A stretch of 64,000 bases of DNA from Massilia horti (lineage in GTDB: Bacteria > Pseudomonadota > Gammaproteobacteria > Burkholderiales > Burkholderiaceae_D): assembly GCF_004614195.1 (NCBI RefSeq), contig NZ_SPUM01000150.1, positions 1-64,000 of the forward strand, written 5' to 3'. How positions within the stretch are numbered: position 1 is the stretch's first letter; every line of letters starts with the position of its first letter. A program made the position numbers and the translations under genes. Of this stretch, positions 38,135 to 47,800 are shown in pieces. The notes below the pieces were generated by a model. It was not told the origin of the DNA. It was given only the letters and a program-made list of their open reading frames with translations, and ran no database searches.

Positions 38135-38983
38135 ATGATTGAACAGGCGAGCATGTTGCAGGTGAACGGCTTGCACATGCATGTCGTGAGTGCTGGGCAG
38201 GGGCCGCCTGTCCTGTTGCTGCACGGCTTCCCGGATAGTCATGTGGTCTGGCGCAAGCAGATTCGCGTCCTGGCTCGCGCGGGCTTTCACGTTATTGCGC
38301 CCGACCTGCGCGGCTACGGCAAGACCGACGCGCCGCAACCGGTGGAAGCGTACCGGCTGGACGTGCTATGTAAGGACGTGCTGGCGCTGCTTGATGCGCT
38401 GGATATCGACAAGGTGCGGCTGGTTGGTCATGACTGGGGGGCGGTGATCGGCTGGCGGCTGTGTCTGCAGGCGCCACAGCGCATTGATCGCTTCGTCGCG
38501 CTCTCGGTCGGCCATCCCTCGGCGCTGTCGCGTGCCGGACTGGAGCAACGCCTGCGCATGTTCTATGTTGTCGGTTTCCTGGTGCCGGGTTTCGCGGAGC
38601 ACGCGCTACGTTTTGCCAACTGGTTGGCCGTGCGCAAATTCACGCGCGATCGCATCCAGTTCAGTTATTGGCGTCGCGACCTGAGCCGGCCTGGCCGCCT
38701 TACCGCTGCCTTGAATTATTATCGAGCCAACGTCAACCTCGGCTTGCCTGAACGTGCGTCGCCAGTCACGGTGCCCGTCATGGGTATTTGGAGCGATGGC
38801 GACGCCGCGATGGGGGAGAAGCAGATGCTCGATTCGGCGCTCTTCGTGCACGCCGGGTTCCGATACGAACGGATCGACGGCGCCGACCACTGGATGCAAC
38901 TGACTGCACCGGATCGGGTGAACGCTCTGTTGCTCGACTATTTTGGCGCGCAGTCCAATCCCTATGCAGTCCAGCCCCGATAA
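38135..38983 (+). CDS. alpha/beta hydrolase, epoxide-hydrolase-like
   Basis: 282 residues from the ATG with GGGAGG four bases upstream. HGFPD (oxyanion hole), VGHDWGA with Asp as nucleophile, and the late HWMQ His give the acid-nucleophile triad seen in epoxide hydrolases and haloalkane dehalogenases. No signal peptide, so cytoplasmic. Substrate unknown. Lies 160 bases after livM, beyond a hairpin. Confidence 0.88.
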   Translation: MIEQASMLQVNGLHMHVVSAGQGPPVLLLHGFPDSHVVWRKQIRVLARAGFHVIAPDLRGYGKTDAPQPVEAYRLDVLCKDVLALLDALDIDKVRLVGHDWGAVIGWRLCLQAPQRIDRFVALSVGHPSALSRAGLEQRLRMFYVVGFLVPGFAEHALRFANWLAVRKFTRDRIQFSYWRRDLSRPGRLTAALNYYRANVNLGLPERASPVTVPVMGIWSDGDAAMGEKQMLDSALFVHAGFRYERIDGADHWMQLTAPDRVNALLLDYFGAQSNPYAVQPR

Positions 38984-39011
38984 CGCGGCTGTTTAGATTG
39001 GCCGGTGGCCC

Positions 39012-39111
39012 TAGGGTGCGCACCTGTGCGCACGCGGTTACCGCCAGATGGCTTGCGGCGCCACCACCACCATTCACCGTTCGCACCGCGTGCGCACTGG
39101 TGCGCACCCTA
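39012..39111. repeat. 100-bp inverted-repeat element, TAGGGTGCGCACC family (full copy)
   Basis: A 27-base end starting TAGGGTGCGCACCTGTGC recurs inverted at 39085-39111 with one mismatch, around a 46-base centre. Related copies are at 55927-56041 and, as a half, at 53986-54028. No coding capacity. Looks like a REP- or MITE-type element. The rest of the 305-base gap between the hydrolase and the TSUP gene shows nothing else. Confidence 0.8.
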
Positions 39112-39288
39112 CGGTCCCATTCCGGCCGAGTTGTTCCGGTCGGGGCCTTCCACTATCCTCTTTGCACAAGCAATGCTGCATCGCAGCAATCCGCGCAGCC
39201 CATGCCTTTTGCGAAGGTCGTTCTGCTCGGCATCTATTGTTGCCGTACAATTTCATCTTTGCCTTAGCGTCCCCCCAGAAAGTTTTTG

Positions 39289-40059
39289 ATGATCGATTTT
39301 GCTTTGCTCGGCGGCGCCGCATTTGTCGCCGGCTTGGTCGACGCCGTTGTCGGCGGTGGCGGCCTGATTCAGATGCCTGCCATCTTCTCCGTGTTCCCAC
39401 GCGAGGTGCCTGCGACGCTCATTGGCACCAACAAGCTTGCCAGCATCTTCGGTACCAGCGCTGCCGCTGTGAATTACGGCCGGCGCGTGCGCGTGGCGTG
39501 GAGTACGGCGATCCCCGCCGCCATCGCGGCGTTCCTGCTGGCCTTTGCCGGCGCCTGGACCGTGACGCGTGTGCCGGCGGATTTCGTGCGCGGCCTGCTG
39601 CCCGTGATCCTGATCGCGGTGGCGGTCTATACATTCAAAAAGAAGGATCTCGGCTCCGTGCATGCTCCCCGGCACAGCGGAAGGACCGAATTACTGCTGG
39701 CGACTGGATTCGGGGCGGCGATCGGTTTTTATGACGGTTTTTTCGGCCCGGGCACTGGCAGCTTCCTGATCCTGTTGTTTGTACGTTTCTTCGGCTTTGA
39801 TTTTCTGAGTGCATCGGCTGCGGCCAAAGTGGTCAACGTGGCCTGCAATTTTGCGGCGCTGATGTGGTTTGGCTACAGCGGTCACTTGATCTGGCAACTC
39901 GGCATGCTGATGGCCGCGTGCCAGATCGTCGGCTCGGTGGTCGGCACCCGGCTGGCGATCAAGCATGGCAGCCAGTTCGTGCGCAAGCTGTTCCTGGTCG
40001 TGGTGGTCCTGCTGATTGTCAAAACCGGATTTGACGCATTGACAAAATGGCAGCATTAA
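39289..40059 (+). CDS. TSUP-family (TauE/SafE) membrane transporter
   Basis: 256 residues from the ATG (a TTG is one codon upstream). Seven or eight hydrophobic segments. GLVDAVVGGGGLIQMPA and the second-half repeat GFYDGFFGPGTGSF are the paired TauE signature, glycine-rich loops thought to line the path. Such proteins move sulfite, sulfonates or related anions, usually outward. Inner membrane. Confidence 0.92.
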   Translation: MIDFALLGGAAFVAGLVDAVVGGGGLIQMPAIFSVFPREVPATLIGTNKLASIFGTSAAAVNYGRRVRVAWSTAIPAAIAAFLLAFAGAWTVTRVPADFVRGLLPVILIAVAVYTFKKKDLGSVHAPRHSGRTELLLATGFGAAIGFYDGFFGPGTGSFLILLFVRFFGFDFLSASAAAKVVNVACNFAALMWFGYSGHLIWQLGMLMAACQIVGSVVGTRLAIKHGSQFVRKLFLVVVVLLIVKTGFDALTKWQH

Positions 40060-40060
40060 C

Positions 40061-40076
40061 TGTTTCACGTGAAACA
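40061..40076. promoter_or_regulatory. parS site 1
   Basis: TGTTTCACGTGAAACA is an exact match to the bacterial parS consensus TGTTNCACGTGAAACA. It begins one base after the stop of the TSUP gene. ParB, encoded 3.7 kb to the right, should bind here to load onto the chromosome for segregation. Confidence 0.93.
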
Positions 40077-40082
40077 ATGAAG

Positions 40083-40112
40083 AGCCGGCCATCATCACGC
40101 CGGCTTTTTTTT
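40083..40112 (+). terminator. rho-independent terminator after the TSUP gene
   Basis: AGCCGGC and GCCGGCT form a 7-bp GC-rich stem with a 9-base loop, followed by eight T. It ends the transcript of the TSUP transporter and isolates mnmG. Confidence 0.85.
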
Positions 40113-40167
40113 CGCGCCGCATTTGACGAGGAACGCTCGGCTGAACAGGCGGCGTAGGCGATAAGCG

Positions 40168-40183
40168 TGTTCCACGTGAAACA
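40168..40183. promoter_or_regulatory. parS site 2
   Basis: TGTTCCACGTGAAACA, again an exact match to the parS consensus. 107 bases from site 1 and 91 bases before the mnmG start. Two adjacent sites upstream of mnmG-rsmG-parAB indicate the segregation centre near the origin. Confidence 0.93.
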
Positions 40184-40273
40184 AAATCCGGCAGATTTCT
40201 CGAACAAGAGAAGTCTGGCGGGAAAAAAGAATCTATAATCCGACCTCAATACACCTCGCTTCACACTTCCATC

Positions 40274-42205
40274 ATGCTATTTCCAACTGAATTCGACGTG
40301 ATCGTCGTCGGCGGCGGCCATGCCGGGACCGAGGCCGCACTCGCCTCTGCGCGAATGGGGCAGAAGACATTGCTGCTCACCCACAACATCGAGACGCTCG
40401 GCTCAATGTCCTGCAACCCATCGATCGGCGGCATCGGCAAGGGACACCTGGTCAAGGAAGTCGACGCCCTGGGCGGCGCGATGGCGATCGCCACCGATGA
40501 ATCCGGCATCCAGTTCCGCATCCTGAACTCGTCGAAGGGCCCGGCCGTGCGCGCCACGCGCGCCCAGGCCGACCGCATGCTGTACAAGCAGGCAATCCGC
40601 TCGCGCATCGAGAACCAGCCCAACCTGTGGCTGTTCCAGCAAGCCGTGGACGACCTGATGGTGGAGGGGGATCGCGTCGTGGGCGCGGTGACGCAGGTGG
40701 GCATCCGCTTCCGTTCCCGCGCGGTCGTGTTGACTGCCGGCACCTTCCTGGACGGTAAGATCCATGTCGGTCTGCAAAACTATTCAGCCGGCCGCGCTGG
40801 CGATCCGCCCGCGCTGTCGCTGTCCGCACGCCTGAAGGAACTCAAGCTGCCGCAAGGGCGCCTGAAAACCGGCACGCCGCCGCGCATCGATGGCCGCAGC
40901 ATCGATTTCGCCGCACTGACCGAACAGCCGGGCGACCTCGATCCGGTCCCGGTGTTTTCAAGCATGGGCACAGCAAGCATGCACCCGCGCCAGGTGCCGT
41001 GCTGGGTCACGCACACCAACGCCCAGACCCATGACATCATCCGCAGCGGCCTGGATCGCAGCCCCATGTACACCGGCGTGATCGAAGGGGTCGGCCCGCG
41101 ATACTGCCCGTCGATTGAAGACAAGATCCACCGCTTCGCGTCCAAGGAATCGCACCAGATCTTCCTCGAGCCGGAAGGGCTGACCACCAACGAGTTCTAC
41201 CCGAACGGCATATCGACCAGCCTGCCGTTCGACGTGCAGCTGGCGCTGGTACGTTCGATGAAAGGCCTGGAAAACGCCTTCATCCTGCGCCCCGGCTACG
41301 CCATCGAATACGACTACTTCGACCCGCGCGCACTGAAAGCCTCGCTCGAAACCAAGGCCATCGGCGGCTTGTTCTTCGCCGGCCAGATCAACGGCACCAC
41401 CGGCTACGAAGAAGCGGCGGCGCAGGGCCTGCTCGCCGGCGTGAACGCCGCGCTGCAAACGCAGGGACGCGAAGCCTGGGCGCCTGGCCGGTCCGAAGCC
41501 TACCTGGGCGTGCTGGTCGACGACCTCACCACGCAGGGCGTGGCCGAGCCGTACCGTATGTTCACCAGCCGCGCCGAATACCGCCTGTCGCTGCGCGAGG
41601 ATAACGCCGACATGCGCCTGACCGAAATCGGCCGCAAGCTTGGCGTCGTCGGCGATGCGCAGTGGGCTGCTTTTGAAGCCAAGCGCGAAGCGGTCGCGCG
41701 CGAACTGGAGCGCCTGCGCTCGACCTGGGTCAACCCGCGCATCCTGGCCGCGGCTGAATCGGAGCGCGTGGTAGGGCAGGCGATCGAACGCGAATACAAC
41801 CTCGCCGACCTGCTGCGCCGGCCTGGGGTGGTGTACGACACCCTGATGACCATGCAGGGCGTCGAAGGCCAGCCGCTTGCAGGCCCCGGCGTACAGGACC
41901 CGGCGGTCAAAGAGCAGGTCGAAATCCAGCTCAAGTATGCCGGCTACATCGACCGCCAGGCGCGTGAAGTCGAGCGCCACGACCACTACGAAAACCTCAA
42001 GCTGCCCGAGAACCTGAATTATCTCGAGATCGCGGCATTGTCGATCGAAGTGCGCCAGAAGCTCGACAAGCAGCGCCCGGAAACCCTGGGCCAGGCCTCG
42101 CGCATCTCCGGCGTGACCCCGGCGGCGATCTCGCTGCTGCTCGTGCATCTGAAAAAACGCGGCGCCAAGGGCTTTGCCCCGGCCACGGGCGAGGAGGCGG
42201 CTTGA
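40274..42205 (+). CDS. mnmG: tRNA uridine-5-carboxymethylaminomethyl modification enzyme subunit
   Basis: 643 residues. With MnmE it modifies U34 of certain tRNAs. FAD-binding [14 protein letters not shown] at the start, then [17 protein letters not shown] and a second dinucleotide region, and the C-terminal helical domain that meets MnmE. Shares its last base with the rsmG start. In many bacteria this gene sits beside oriC, which fits the parS sites in front of it. Confidence 0.97.
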   Translation: MLFPTEFDVIVVGGGHAGTEAALASARMGQKTLLLTHNIETLGSMSCNPSIGGIGKGHLVKEVDALGGAMAIATDESGIQFRILNSSKGPAVRATRAQADRMLYKQAIRSRIENQPNLWLFQQAVDDLMVEGDRVVGAVTQVGIRFRSRAVVLTAGTFLDGKIHVGLQNYSAGRAGDPPALSLSARLKELKLPQGRLKTGTPPRIDGRSIDFAALTEQPGDLDPVPVFSSMGTASMHPRQVPCWVTHTNAQTHDIIRSGLDRSPMYTGVIEGVGPRYCPSIEDKIHRFASKESHQIFLEPEGLTTNEFYPNGISTSLPFDVQLALVRSMKGLENAFILRPGYAIEYDYFDPRALKASLETKAIGGLFFAGQINGTTGYEEAAAQGLLAGVNAALQTQGREAWAPGRSEAYLGVLVDDLTTQGVAEPYRMFTSRAEYRLSLREDNADMRLTEIGRKLGVVGDAQWAAFEAKREAVARELERLRSTWVNPRILAAAESERVVGQAIEREYNLADLLRRPGVVYDTLMTMQGVEGQPLAGPGVQDPAVKEQVEIQLKYAGYIDRQAREVERHDHYENLKLPENLNYLEIAALSIEVRQKLDKQRPETLGQASRISGVTPAAISLLLVHLKKRGAKGFAPATGEEAA

Positions 42206-42861
42206 TGGCGGTATTCGATCGCGCCGCGCTGGTGCAAGTGCTGTCCGACGGCATCCGGGAACTCCAACTCGATATCTCAAGCGCCCAGCAAGGGCAACTG
42301 ATGGACTACCTGACCTTGCTCTCCAAATGGAACAAGGTCTACAACCTCACGTCGCTGCGCGACCCGGCGCAGATGGTCACGCACCACCTGCTCGACTCGC
42401 TCGCGGCCGTGCCGGCGTTCGCAGGCGCGAAGAACGTGCTGGACGTCGGGGCAGGGGGCGGATTGCCCGGTATCGTGCTGGCGATCGCGCGCCCCGACAT
42501 GCAAGTGTCGCTGGTCGACACCGTCCACAAGAAAACCGCCTTCCTGACCCAGGTGAAGGCGGAACTGGGCCTGGCCAACGTGACCGTCTACACAGGACGC
42601 GTCGAAGAGCTCAAGGTGTCCCAGCCTTTCGACGTCATCACATCGCGCGCCTTTGCCGACCTCTCCGATTTCGTCAACTGGTCGGGCCAGCTGCTGGCCG
42701 CAGGCGGACGCTTCATTGCGCTCAAGGGCGTGGCGCCGCTGATTGAGCAGCAGCGGCTGCCGGGTGAATGGAAAGTGAGCGAATTGCGCCCGTTGCGGGT
42801 GCCAAGGCTGGGAGCGGAGCGGCACCTGGTGTTCATCGAAAGATCGGGTCCTAGTACATAA
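42205..42861 (+). CDS. rsmG: 16S rRNA (guanine527-N7)-methyltransferase
   Basis: 218 residues. TGATG overlap with mnmG and a GAGGAGG site inside mnmG give coupled translation. SAM-binding NVLDVGAGGGLPGIVLAIARP and the preceding WNKVYNLTSLRDP segment are family hallmarks. Methylates G527 of 16S rRNA; loss of it gives low-level streptomycin resistance in known species. Confidence 0.96.
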   Translation: MAVFDRAALVQVLSDGIRELQLDISSAQQGQLMDYLTLLSKWNKVYNLTSLRDPAQMVTHHLLDSLAAVPAFAGAKNVLDVGAGGGLPGIVLAIARPDMQVSLVDTVHKKTAFLTQVKAELGLANVTVYTGRVEELKVSQPFDVITSRAFADLSDFVNWSGQLLAAGGRFIALKGVAPLIEQQRLPGEWKVSELRPLRVPRLGAERHLVFIERSGPST

Positions 42862-42879
42862 ATCAAATAAACGGTTTAT

Positions 42880-42895
42880 ATCGAATATATTCGAT
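42880..42895. promoter_or_regulatory. AT-rich palindrome upstream of parA
   Basis: ATCGAATATATTCGAT is a perfect 16-bp palindrome inside a ~70-base AT-rich stretch (42870-42935) that also has CGTATAAACG-type half-symmetry. It is 75 bases before parA in an otherwise GC-rich region. Probably the parAB promoter with an operator. The binding protein is not known. Confidence 0.5.
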
Positions 42896-42969
42896 AAATC
42901 GTATAAACGATTTCTTGAATATAAATGGTATGGGCTTTTGTTGTTGCGTCCAGGGGGATTGGAAGATAG

Positions 42970-43740
42970 ATGGCGAAAATATTTTGCGTAGCAAACCAGA
43001 AGGGTGGAGTCGGCAAGACCACCACCAGCGTCAACCTGTCGGCCGGTCTGGCCAAGCTGAACCAGCGCGTGCTTCTCGTCGACCTTGACCCGCAGGGCAA
43101 CGCGACGATGGGGGCAGGGATCAACAAGGCGGCGCTGCCTGCCTCGACCTACCAGGTGCTGCTGGGCGAAGCCGAGGTCGGCGCGGCGCGCCAGCGCTCC
43201 GAGTCCGGCCGGTTCGACGTGCTGCCGGCCAACCGCGAACTGGCCGGCGCCGAAGTCGAGATGGTCGACCTGGACAACCGCGAACGGCGCCTGAAGAACG
43301 CGCTTGCCGCAGTGGACGGCGAATACGACTTCATCCTGATCGACTGCCCGCCGGCGCTCTCGATGCTGACCCTGAACGGCCTGTGCTCCGCGCACGGCGT
43401 CATCATCCCGATGCAGTGCGAGTACTACGCGCTCGAAGGCCTGTCCGACCTGGTCAACACGATCAAGAAAGTGCACGCGAACCTGAACCACGACCTGCGC
43501 ATCATTGGCCTCTTGCGCGTGATGTTCGACCCGCGCATGACGCTCTCGCAGCAGGTCTCGGCGCAGCTCGAGCAGCACTTCGGCGACAAGGTGTTCAAGA
43601 CCATCATCCCGCGCAACGTTCGCCTGGCCGAAGCGCCGTCCTACGGCGTGCCCGGAGTCGTGTTCGATCCCTCGTCCAAAGGCGCCCAGGCATACATCGC
43701 GTTCGGCGCCGAGATGGTCGACCGCATCAAGACAATGTAA
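42970..43740 (+). CDS. parA: chromosome partitioning ATPase ParA
   Basis: 256 residues. Deviant Walker A KGGVGKTT at the start, LVDLDPQGNAT, and DYDFILIDCPPALS as Walker B region. Moves ParB-parS complexes over the nucleoid. No DNA-binding N-terminal extension, so this is the chromosomal (Soj-like) type. 21 bases before parB. Confidence 0.97.
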   Translation: MAKIFCVANQKGGVGKTTTSVNLSAGLAKLNQRVLLVDLDPQGNATMGAGINKAALPASTYQVLLGEAEVGAARQRSESGRFDVLPANRELAGAEVEMVDLDNRERRLKNALAAVDGEYDFILIDCPPALSMLTLNGLCSAHGVIIPMQCEYYALEGLSDLVNTIKKVHANLNHDLRIIGLLRVMFDPRMTLSQQVSAQLEQHFGDKVFKTIIPRNVRLAEAPSYGVPGVVFDPSSKGAQAYIAFGAEMVDRIKTM

Positions 43741-43761
43741 TCAGAAAGAACCAACCAAATC

Positions 43762-44637
43762 ATGTCAACCAAAAAACTCAAAGGCCTCGGCCGCGGACTG
43801 GAAGCGCTGCTAGGCGGAGACGCCGACATTACGGCGCCTGTGGCCGGCGCGCCGTCGACGCTGCCGGTCTCGCAGCTCCAGGCCGGCAAGTACCAGCCAC
43901 GCACCCGGATGGACGAGGGCGCGCTGAACGAACTGGCGGCCTCGATCAAGAGCCAGGGCATCATGCAGCCGGTACTGGTGCGACCGCTGGGCGGCGGCGC
44001 GCTACGCTACGAGATCATTGCCGGCGAGCGGCGCTTCCGCGCGGCGCAACTGGCCGGGCTGGAAGAGATCCCGGTGCTGGTGCGCGAGGTCGACGACCAA
44101 TCGGCCGCGGCCATGTCGCTGATCGAAAACATCCAGCGCGAAGACCTGAACCCGCTGGAAGAAGCGCACGGCATCGCGCGCCTGATCTCGGAATTCAACT
44201 TCACCCATGAACAGGCCGCCACCGCAGTCGGCCGCTCGCGCAGCGCGGTATCGAACCTGCTGCGCCTGGTGAACCTGGCCGAACCGGTGCAGACGATGCT
44301 GATGGCCGGCGACATCGACATGGGCCATGCGCGCGCGCTGCTTGCCGTGGACAGCGCCAGCCAGATCGCACTGGCCAACCACGTGGTGGCCAAGCGCCTG
44401 TCGGTGCGCGAGACGGAAAAGCTGGTCGCGCGCACGCTCGAAGAGCTGACCCAACCGGCTGGCGCCGCGCGCCAGAAGGAAAAGCCGGCCGACATCGTCA
44501 GCCTTGAAGAAGAGCTGTCCGACCGGCTGGCCACGCCGGTCGTATTCAAGATGGGCGCAAAGGGACGGGGCCAGATGATCATCGACTTCGCCGACCTGGA
44601 CGTGCTCGACGGCGTCCTGGCCCGCCTGCGCGCGTAA
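43762..44637 (+). CDS. parB: chromosome partitioning protein ParB
   Basis: 291 residues. Opens KLKGLGRGLEALLGG, the ParA-stimulating N-terminus. The CTPase motif GERRFRAAQLAGLEEIPV follows, then the helix-turn-helix (FTHEQAATAVGRSRSAVSNLLRLVNL) that reads parS, then a C-terminal dimer domain. Its targets are probably the sites at 40061 and 40168, and perhaps 37401. Confidence 0.97.
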   Translation: MSTKKLKGLGRGLEALLGGDADITAPVAGAPSTLPVSQLQAGKYQPRTRMDEGALNELAASIKSQGIMQPVLVRPLGGGALRYEIIAGERRFRAAQLAGLEEIPVLVREVDDQSAAAMSLIENIQREDLNPLEEAHGIARLISEFNFTHEQAATAVGRSRSAVSNLLRLVNLAEPVQTMLMAGDIDMGHARALLAVDSASQIALANHVVAKRLSVRETEKLVARTLEELTQPAGAARQKEKPADIVSLEEELSDRLATPVVFKMGAKGRGQMIIDFADLDVLDGVLARLRA

Positions 44638-44648
44638 CCCTCAGAAGT

Positions 44649-44706
44649 GGGGTCAGAGTCGAATTATTGAGCAACTAGTTGCAAAATAATTAGGGTCTGC
44701 CCCCCC
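44649..44706. repeat. GGGGTCAGA-family palindromic repeat
   Basis: GGGGTCAGAGTCGAATTATT at one end pairs with AATAATTAGGGTCTGCCCCC at the other, imperfectly, across a TTGCAA-rich centre. One of several GGGGTCAGA elements in the window, of the REP-like kind. The following ~85 bases contain a further broken copy. Confidence 0.7.
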
Positions 44707-44791
44707 GAGTTACCGCAGCGCGACCCCCGAGCCTATTTGCAACCACGGTCAGAGTCGAATTTCCGGGCAATTGTTGCTGGGGTGACAGCTG

Positions 44792-44854
44792 TGGGGTCAG
44801 AGTCAAATTGTTGAGCAACTAATTGCTCAACAATTTGACTCTGACCCCATTTTT
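44792..44854. terminator. 27-bp perfect hairpin of the GGGGTCAGA repeat family with T run
   Basis: TGGGGTCAGAGTCAAATTG at 44792 begins a 27-base arm exactly mirrored at 44823-44849, with the 4-base loop CTAA, followed by ATTTTT. It is a repeat element that would also act as a strong terminator for parAB. The remaining ~250 bases up to atpI show nothing beyond a presumed atp promoter. Confidence 0.75.
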
Positions 44855-45105
44855 ATGCGGGAAGCATGGAACGCCGCACGTGCCCGCCGCCTCTAAGGCG
44901 ACGGCAAAATCGCAAAAACAACCGGGGCAGAAGCCGGGGAATGTTACGAAACCGCGTCGTAGCGCCGAGCTTTTGTGACATATTCCGGGCCCGGGATCGG
45001 GCCGAACAGTTTGACTCGCCTCCGTATAACCACTTATAATCCCGCAGATTCATGTATTTATCTAACCGCCGCCCGGTTTCGTATGGCTAGCGCGACTAAC
45101 AAAAA

Positions 45106-45450
45106 ATGCTGCGCATAGTCTCCCTGCAATTGATGGCAACAGTAGTCGCCGGCGTGGTCGCCGCACTGCTCGGGGGATGGCCTGCGATGTTCTCCGCGGT
45201 GCTCGGTGGCTTGTGTTGTGTCGTGCCCAACGGGCTGTTTGCGCTGCGCCTGTTCGCCAATGCGCATCGACCGGGGGCGGCAAACCCGATGTCGTTTTTC
45301 ATCGGCGAATTTATAAAGATTGCATTGACGGTGGGCTTCCTGTTTGCCACCGCATGGCTGTACCACGATTTGAACTGGCCTGCGCTCATCGGCGGCTTCA
45401 TCGTGGCGCTCAAAAGTTACATCATCTTATTGTTTAGGCACCAGAAATGA
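45106..45450 (+). CDS. atpI: ATP synthase protein I
   Basis: 114 residues with four hydrophobic segments, including [20 protein letters not shown] and a conserved [12 protein letters not shown]. Assists assembly of the c-ring. First gene of the atp operon; overlaps atpB by four bases (ATGA). Confidence 0.9.
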   Translation: MLRIVSLQLMATVVAGVVAALLGGWPAMFSAVLGGLCCVVPNGLFALRLFANAHRPGAANPMSFFIGEFIKIALTVGFLFATAWLYHDLNWPALIGGFIVALKSYIILLFRHQK

Positions 45451-46328
45451 CAACTGAAATTGCGGCGGGAGCACAACCGGCGGGTGAGCACGGCATCACC
45501 ACCGGCGAGTACATCACACACCACCTGCATCACAATGCGTCGGCCGTGCAGCATGGCCCGATCGATTTTTCCGTCATCCACTACGATACGATCTTTTTCT
45601 CGGTGCTGCTGGCCGCGGTGACCGCGATCTTCCTGATCGCCGCTGCGCGCCGCGCCACCGCCGGCGTGCCGGGCCGCTTCCAGGCCTTCGTCGAAATGAT
45701 CGTCGAGATGGTCGAAGACCAGTCCAAGGCCATCGTGCATGGCAACCGCACCTTCATCGCCCCGCTGGCGCTGACCGTGTTCGTCTGGATCGTCCTGATG
45801 AACTCGATGGACTTCCTGCCGGTCGACACGTTCTCCAGCCTCTTCCGCTTGCTCGGCATCACCAACGCCGCCGGCCACGAACCGAATTTGCGCATCGTTC
45901 CCACCGCCGACCTGAACGGCACCCTGGGCATGTCGCTGGTCGTGCTGCTGCTCATGCTGTACTACAACGTCAAGATCAAGGGCCTGGGTGGCTTCATCCA
46001 CGAACTGTTCAACGCTCCGTTCGGCGCCCATCCGGCCCTGTGGATCTTCAACTTCGGCCTGAACCTGATCGAATTCGCCGCCAAAACCGTTTCGCTCGCA
46101 ATGCGACTTTTCGGCAACATGTTTGCCGGCGAACTGATCTTCCTGCTGATCGCTTTGCTTGGCGCGCAGTGGGTGGGCTTCACGACCCAGAGTGTCCTGC
46201 TGTCCGGCCTGCACATCTTCGCGGGTTCGATCTGGGCAGTGTTCCACATCCTGATCGTGCTGTTGCAAGCTTTCATTTTCATGATGCTGACGCTGGTGTA
46301 CCTCGGCCAGGCGCATGAAGGTCACTAA
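45447..46328 (+). CDS. atpB: ATP synthase Fo subunit a
   Basis: 293 residues, inner membrane. The essential helix with Arg ([16 protein letters not shown]) that contacts the c-ring is present, as is the final [21 protein letters not shown]. Long N-terminal part with many His, as in other betaproteobacteria. Confidence 0.97.
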   Translation: MTTEIAAGAQPAGEHGITTGEYITHHLHHNASAVQHGPIDFSVIHYDTIFFSVLLAAVTAIFLIAAARRATAGVPGRFQAFVEMIVEMVEDQSKAIVHGNRTFIAPLALTVFVWIVLMNSMDFLPVDTFSSLFRLLGITNAAGHEPNLRIVPTADLNGTLGMSLVVLLLMLYYNVKIKGLGGFIHELFNAPFGAHPALWIFNFGLNLIEFAAKTVSLAMRLFGNMFAGELIFLLIALLGAQWVGFTTQSVLLSGLHIFAGSIWAVFHILIVLLQAFIFMMLTLVYLGQAHEGH

Positions 46329-46378
46329 GCAGTATCTCGTTTTTGCAGTATTTGGTTTTTAATTTTTCATTTTTTTGA

Positions 46379-46642
<264 letters not shown>

Positions 46643-46720
46643 TACCCCCGGACTCTTGAATAGCCGGGCCAGCGTAAAGACCGCCGGCCCGGCACATTTC
46701 ATTCTGAGAAGGAAAAAGCT

Positions 46721-47191
46721 GTGAATTTAAACTCCACAATGTTTTTGCAGGCCATTGTGTTCGCCATCTTGGCATGGGTGGTCGCGAAATTCGTGTGGCC
46801 GCCCGTGATGGGAGCGCTGGACGCTCGCGCCAAGAAAATCGCTGAAGGCCTGGCCGCGGCCGACCAGGGCAAGCAGGCCATGGCCGCTGCCGAAAAACGC
46901 GTGCAGATCGAACTGGCGAGCGCGCGCGACGAAGGTGCCAAGCGTATCGCCGAAGCTGAACAGCGTGCCCAGATGGTTGCCGAAGAGATCAAGTCCAATG
47001 CCCAGGCTGAAGCCGCGCGCATCGTCGCCCAGGCCAAGGCTGAAGCCGAACAGCAAGCGACCAAGGCCCGCGAAGAACTGCGCAGCCAGGTGGCAACGCT
47101 GGCCGTGCGCGGCGCCGAGCAGATCCTCAAGCGCGAAGTGAATGCAGCGGCGCACGCCGACCTGCTGCAGCAACTGTCGACCGAGCTCTGA
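46721..47191 (+). CDS. atpF: ATP synthase Fo subunit b
   Basis: 156 residues starting with GTG. One membrane helix near the N-terminus (about 6-26), then a long, Ala-rich charged coiled coil that forms the stator stalk. Two bases before atpH. Confidence 0.96.
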   Translation: MNLNSTMFLQAIVFAILAWVVAKFVWPPVMGALDARAKKIAEGLAAADQGKQAMAAAEKRVQIELASARDEGAKRIAEAEQRAQMVAEEIKSNAQAEAARIVAQAKAEAEQQATKAREELRSQVATLAVRGAEQILKREVNAAAHADLLQQLSTEL

Positions 47192-47193
47192 TC

Positions 47194-47727
47194 ATGGCAG
47201 AACTCGCAACCGTCGCCCGTCCCTACGCCGAAGCGCTGTTTCGTGTCGCCCAGTCCGGCGACATGAACGCTTGGTCGGAGCTCGTGTCGGCACTGGGCCA
47301 GATCGGTGCCAATCCCGACCTGCAGGCGTTTGCCCAGAACCCGAACGTCTCGCAAGCCCAGCTGGCCGATACGATTGCGTCCCTGGTCAAGGCCCCGCTG
47401 AACGCTGAAGCGAAAAACTTTATTTCGATGCTGGCCGAAAACGGCCGCGTGGTCCTGTTGCCGGAAATCGCTGCCCAGTTCCATGAACTGAAGAATGCCA
47501 ACGAAGGCGCCGCCGATGCGCATATCGACAGCGCATTCGAGCTCTCCGGTGCTCAGCTGGCACAGCTGACCGCGACGCTGGAAAAGAAATTTGGCCGCAA
47601 GCTGAACCCAACGGTAACAGTGGATCCTTCGCTGATCGGTGGTGTGCGCGTGGTCGTCGGTGATGAAGTGCTCGATACCTCGGTGCGCGCCAAGCTGCAA
47701 CAGATGCATGTTGCCCTGACCGCCTGA
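47194..47727 (+). CDS. atpH: ATP synthase F1 subunit delta
   Basis: 177 residues. N-terminal helical bundle ([15 protein letters not shown]) and C-terminal beta part ([25 protein letters not shown]), the family signature. Links the b stalk to the top of F1. Confidence 0.96.
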   Translation: MAELATVARPYAEALFRVAQSGDMNAWSELVSALGQIGANPDLQAFAQNPNVSQAQLADTIASLVKAPLNAEAKNFISMLAENGRVVLLPEIAAQFHELKNANEGAADAHIDSAFELSGAQLAQLTATLEKKFGRKLNPTVTVDPSLIGGVRVVVGDEVLDTSVRAKLQQMHVALTA

Positions 47728-47800
47728 CCGGAACTTCGCACGTACGCCGGCGTCTACCGCCTTGCCCTACGCATCAAGAAACTATTAGGAGTTAGCACTC

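Noticed and set aside
38984-39288. Open frames on both strands between the hydrolase and the TSUP gene
   Set aside because: They run through a palindromic repeat and encode Arg/Thr/Pro-rich sequence with no start signal.
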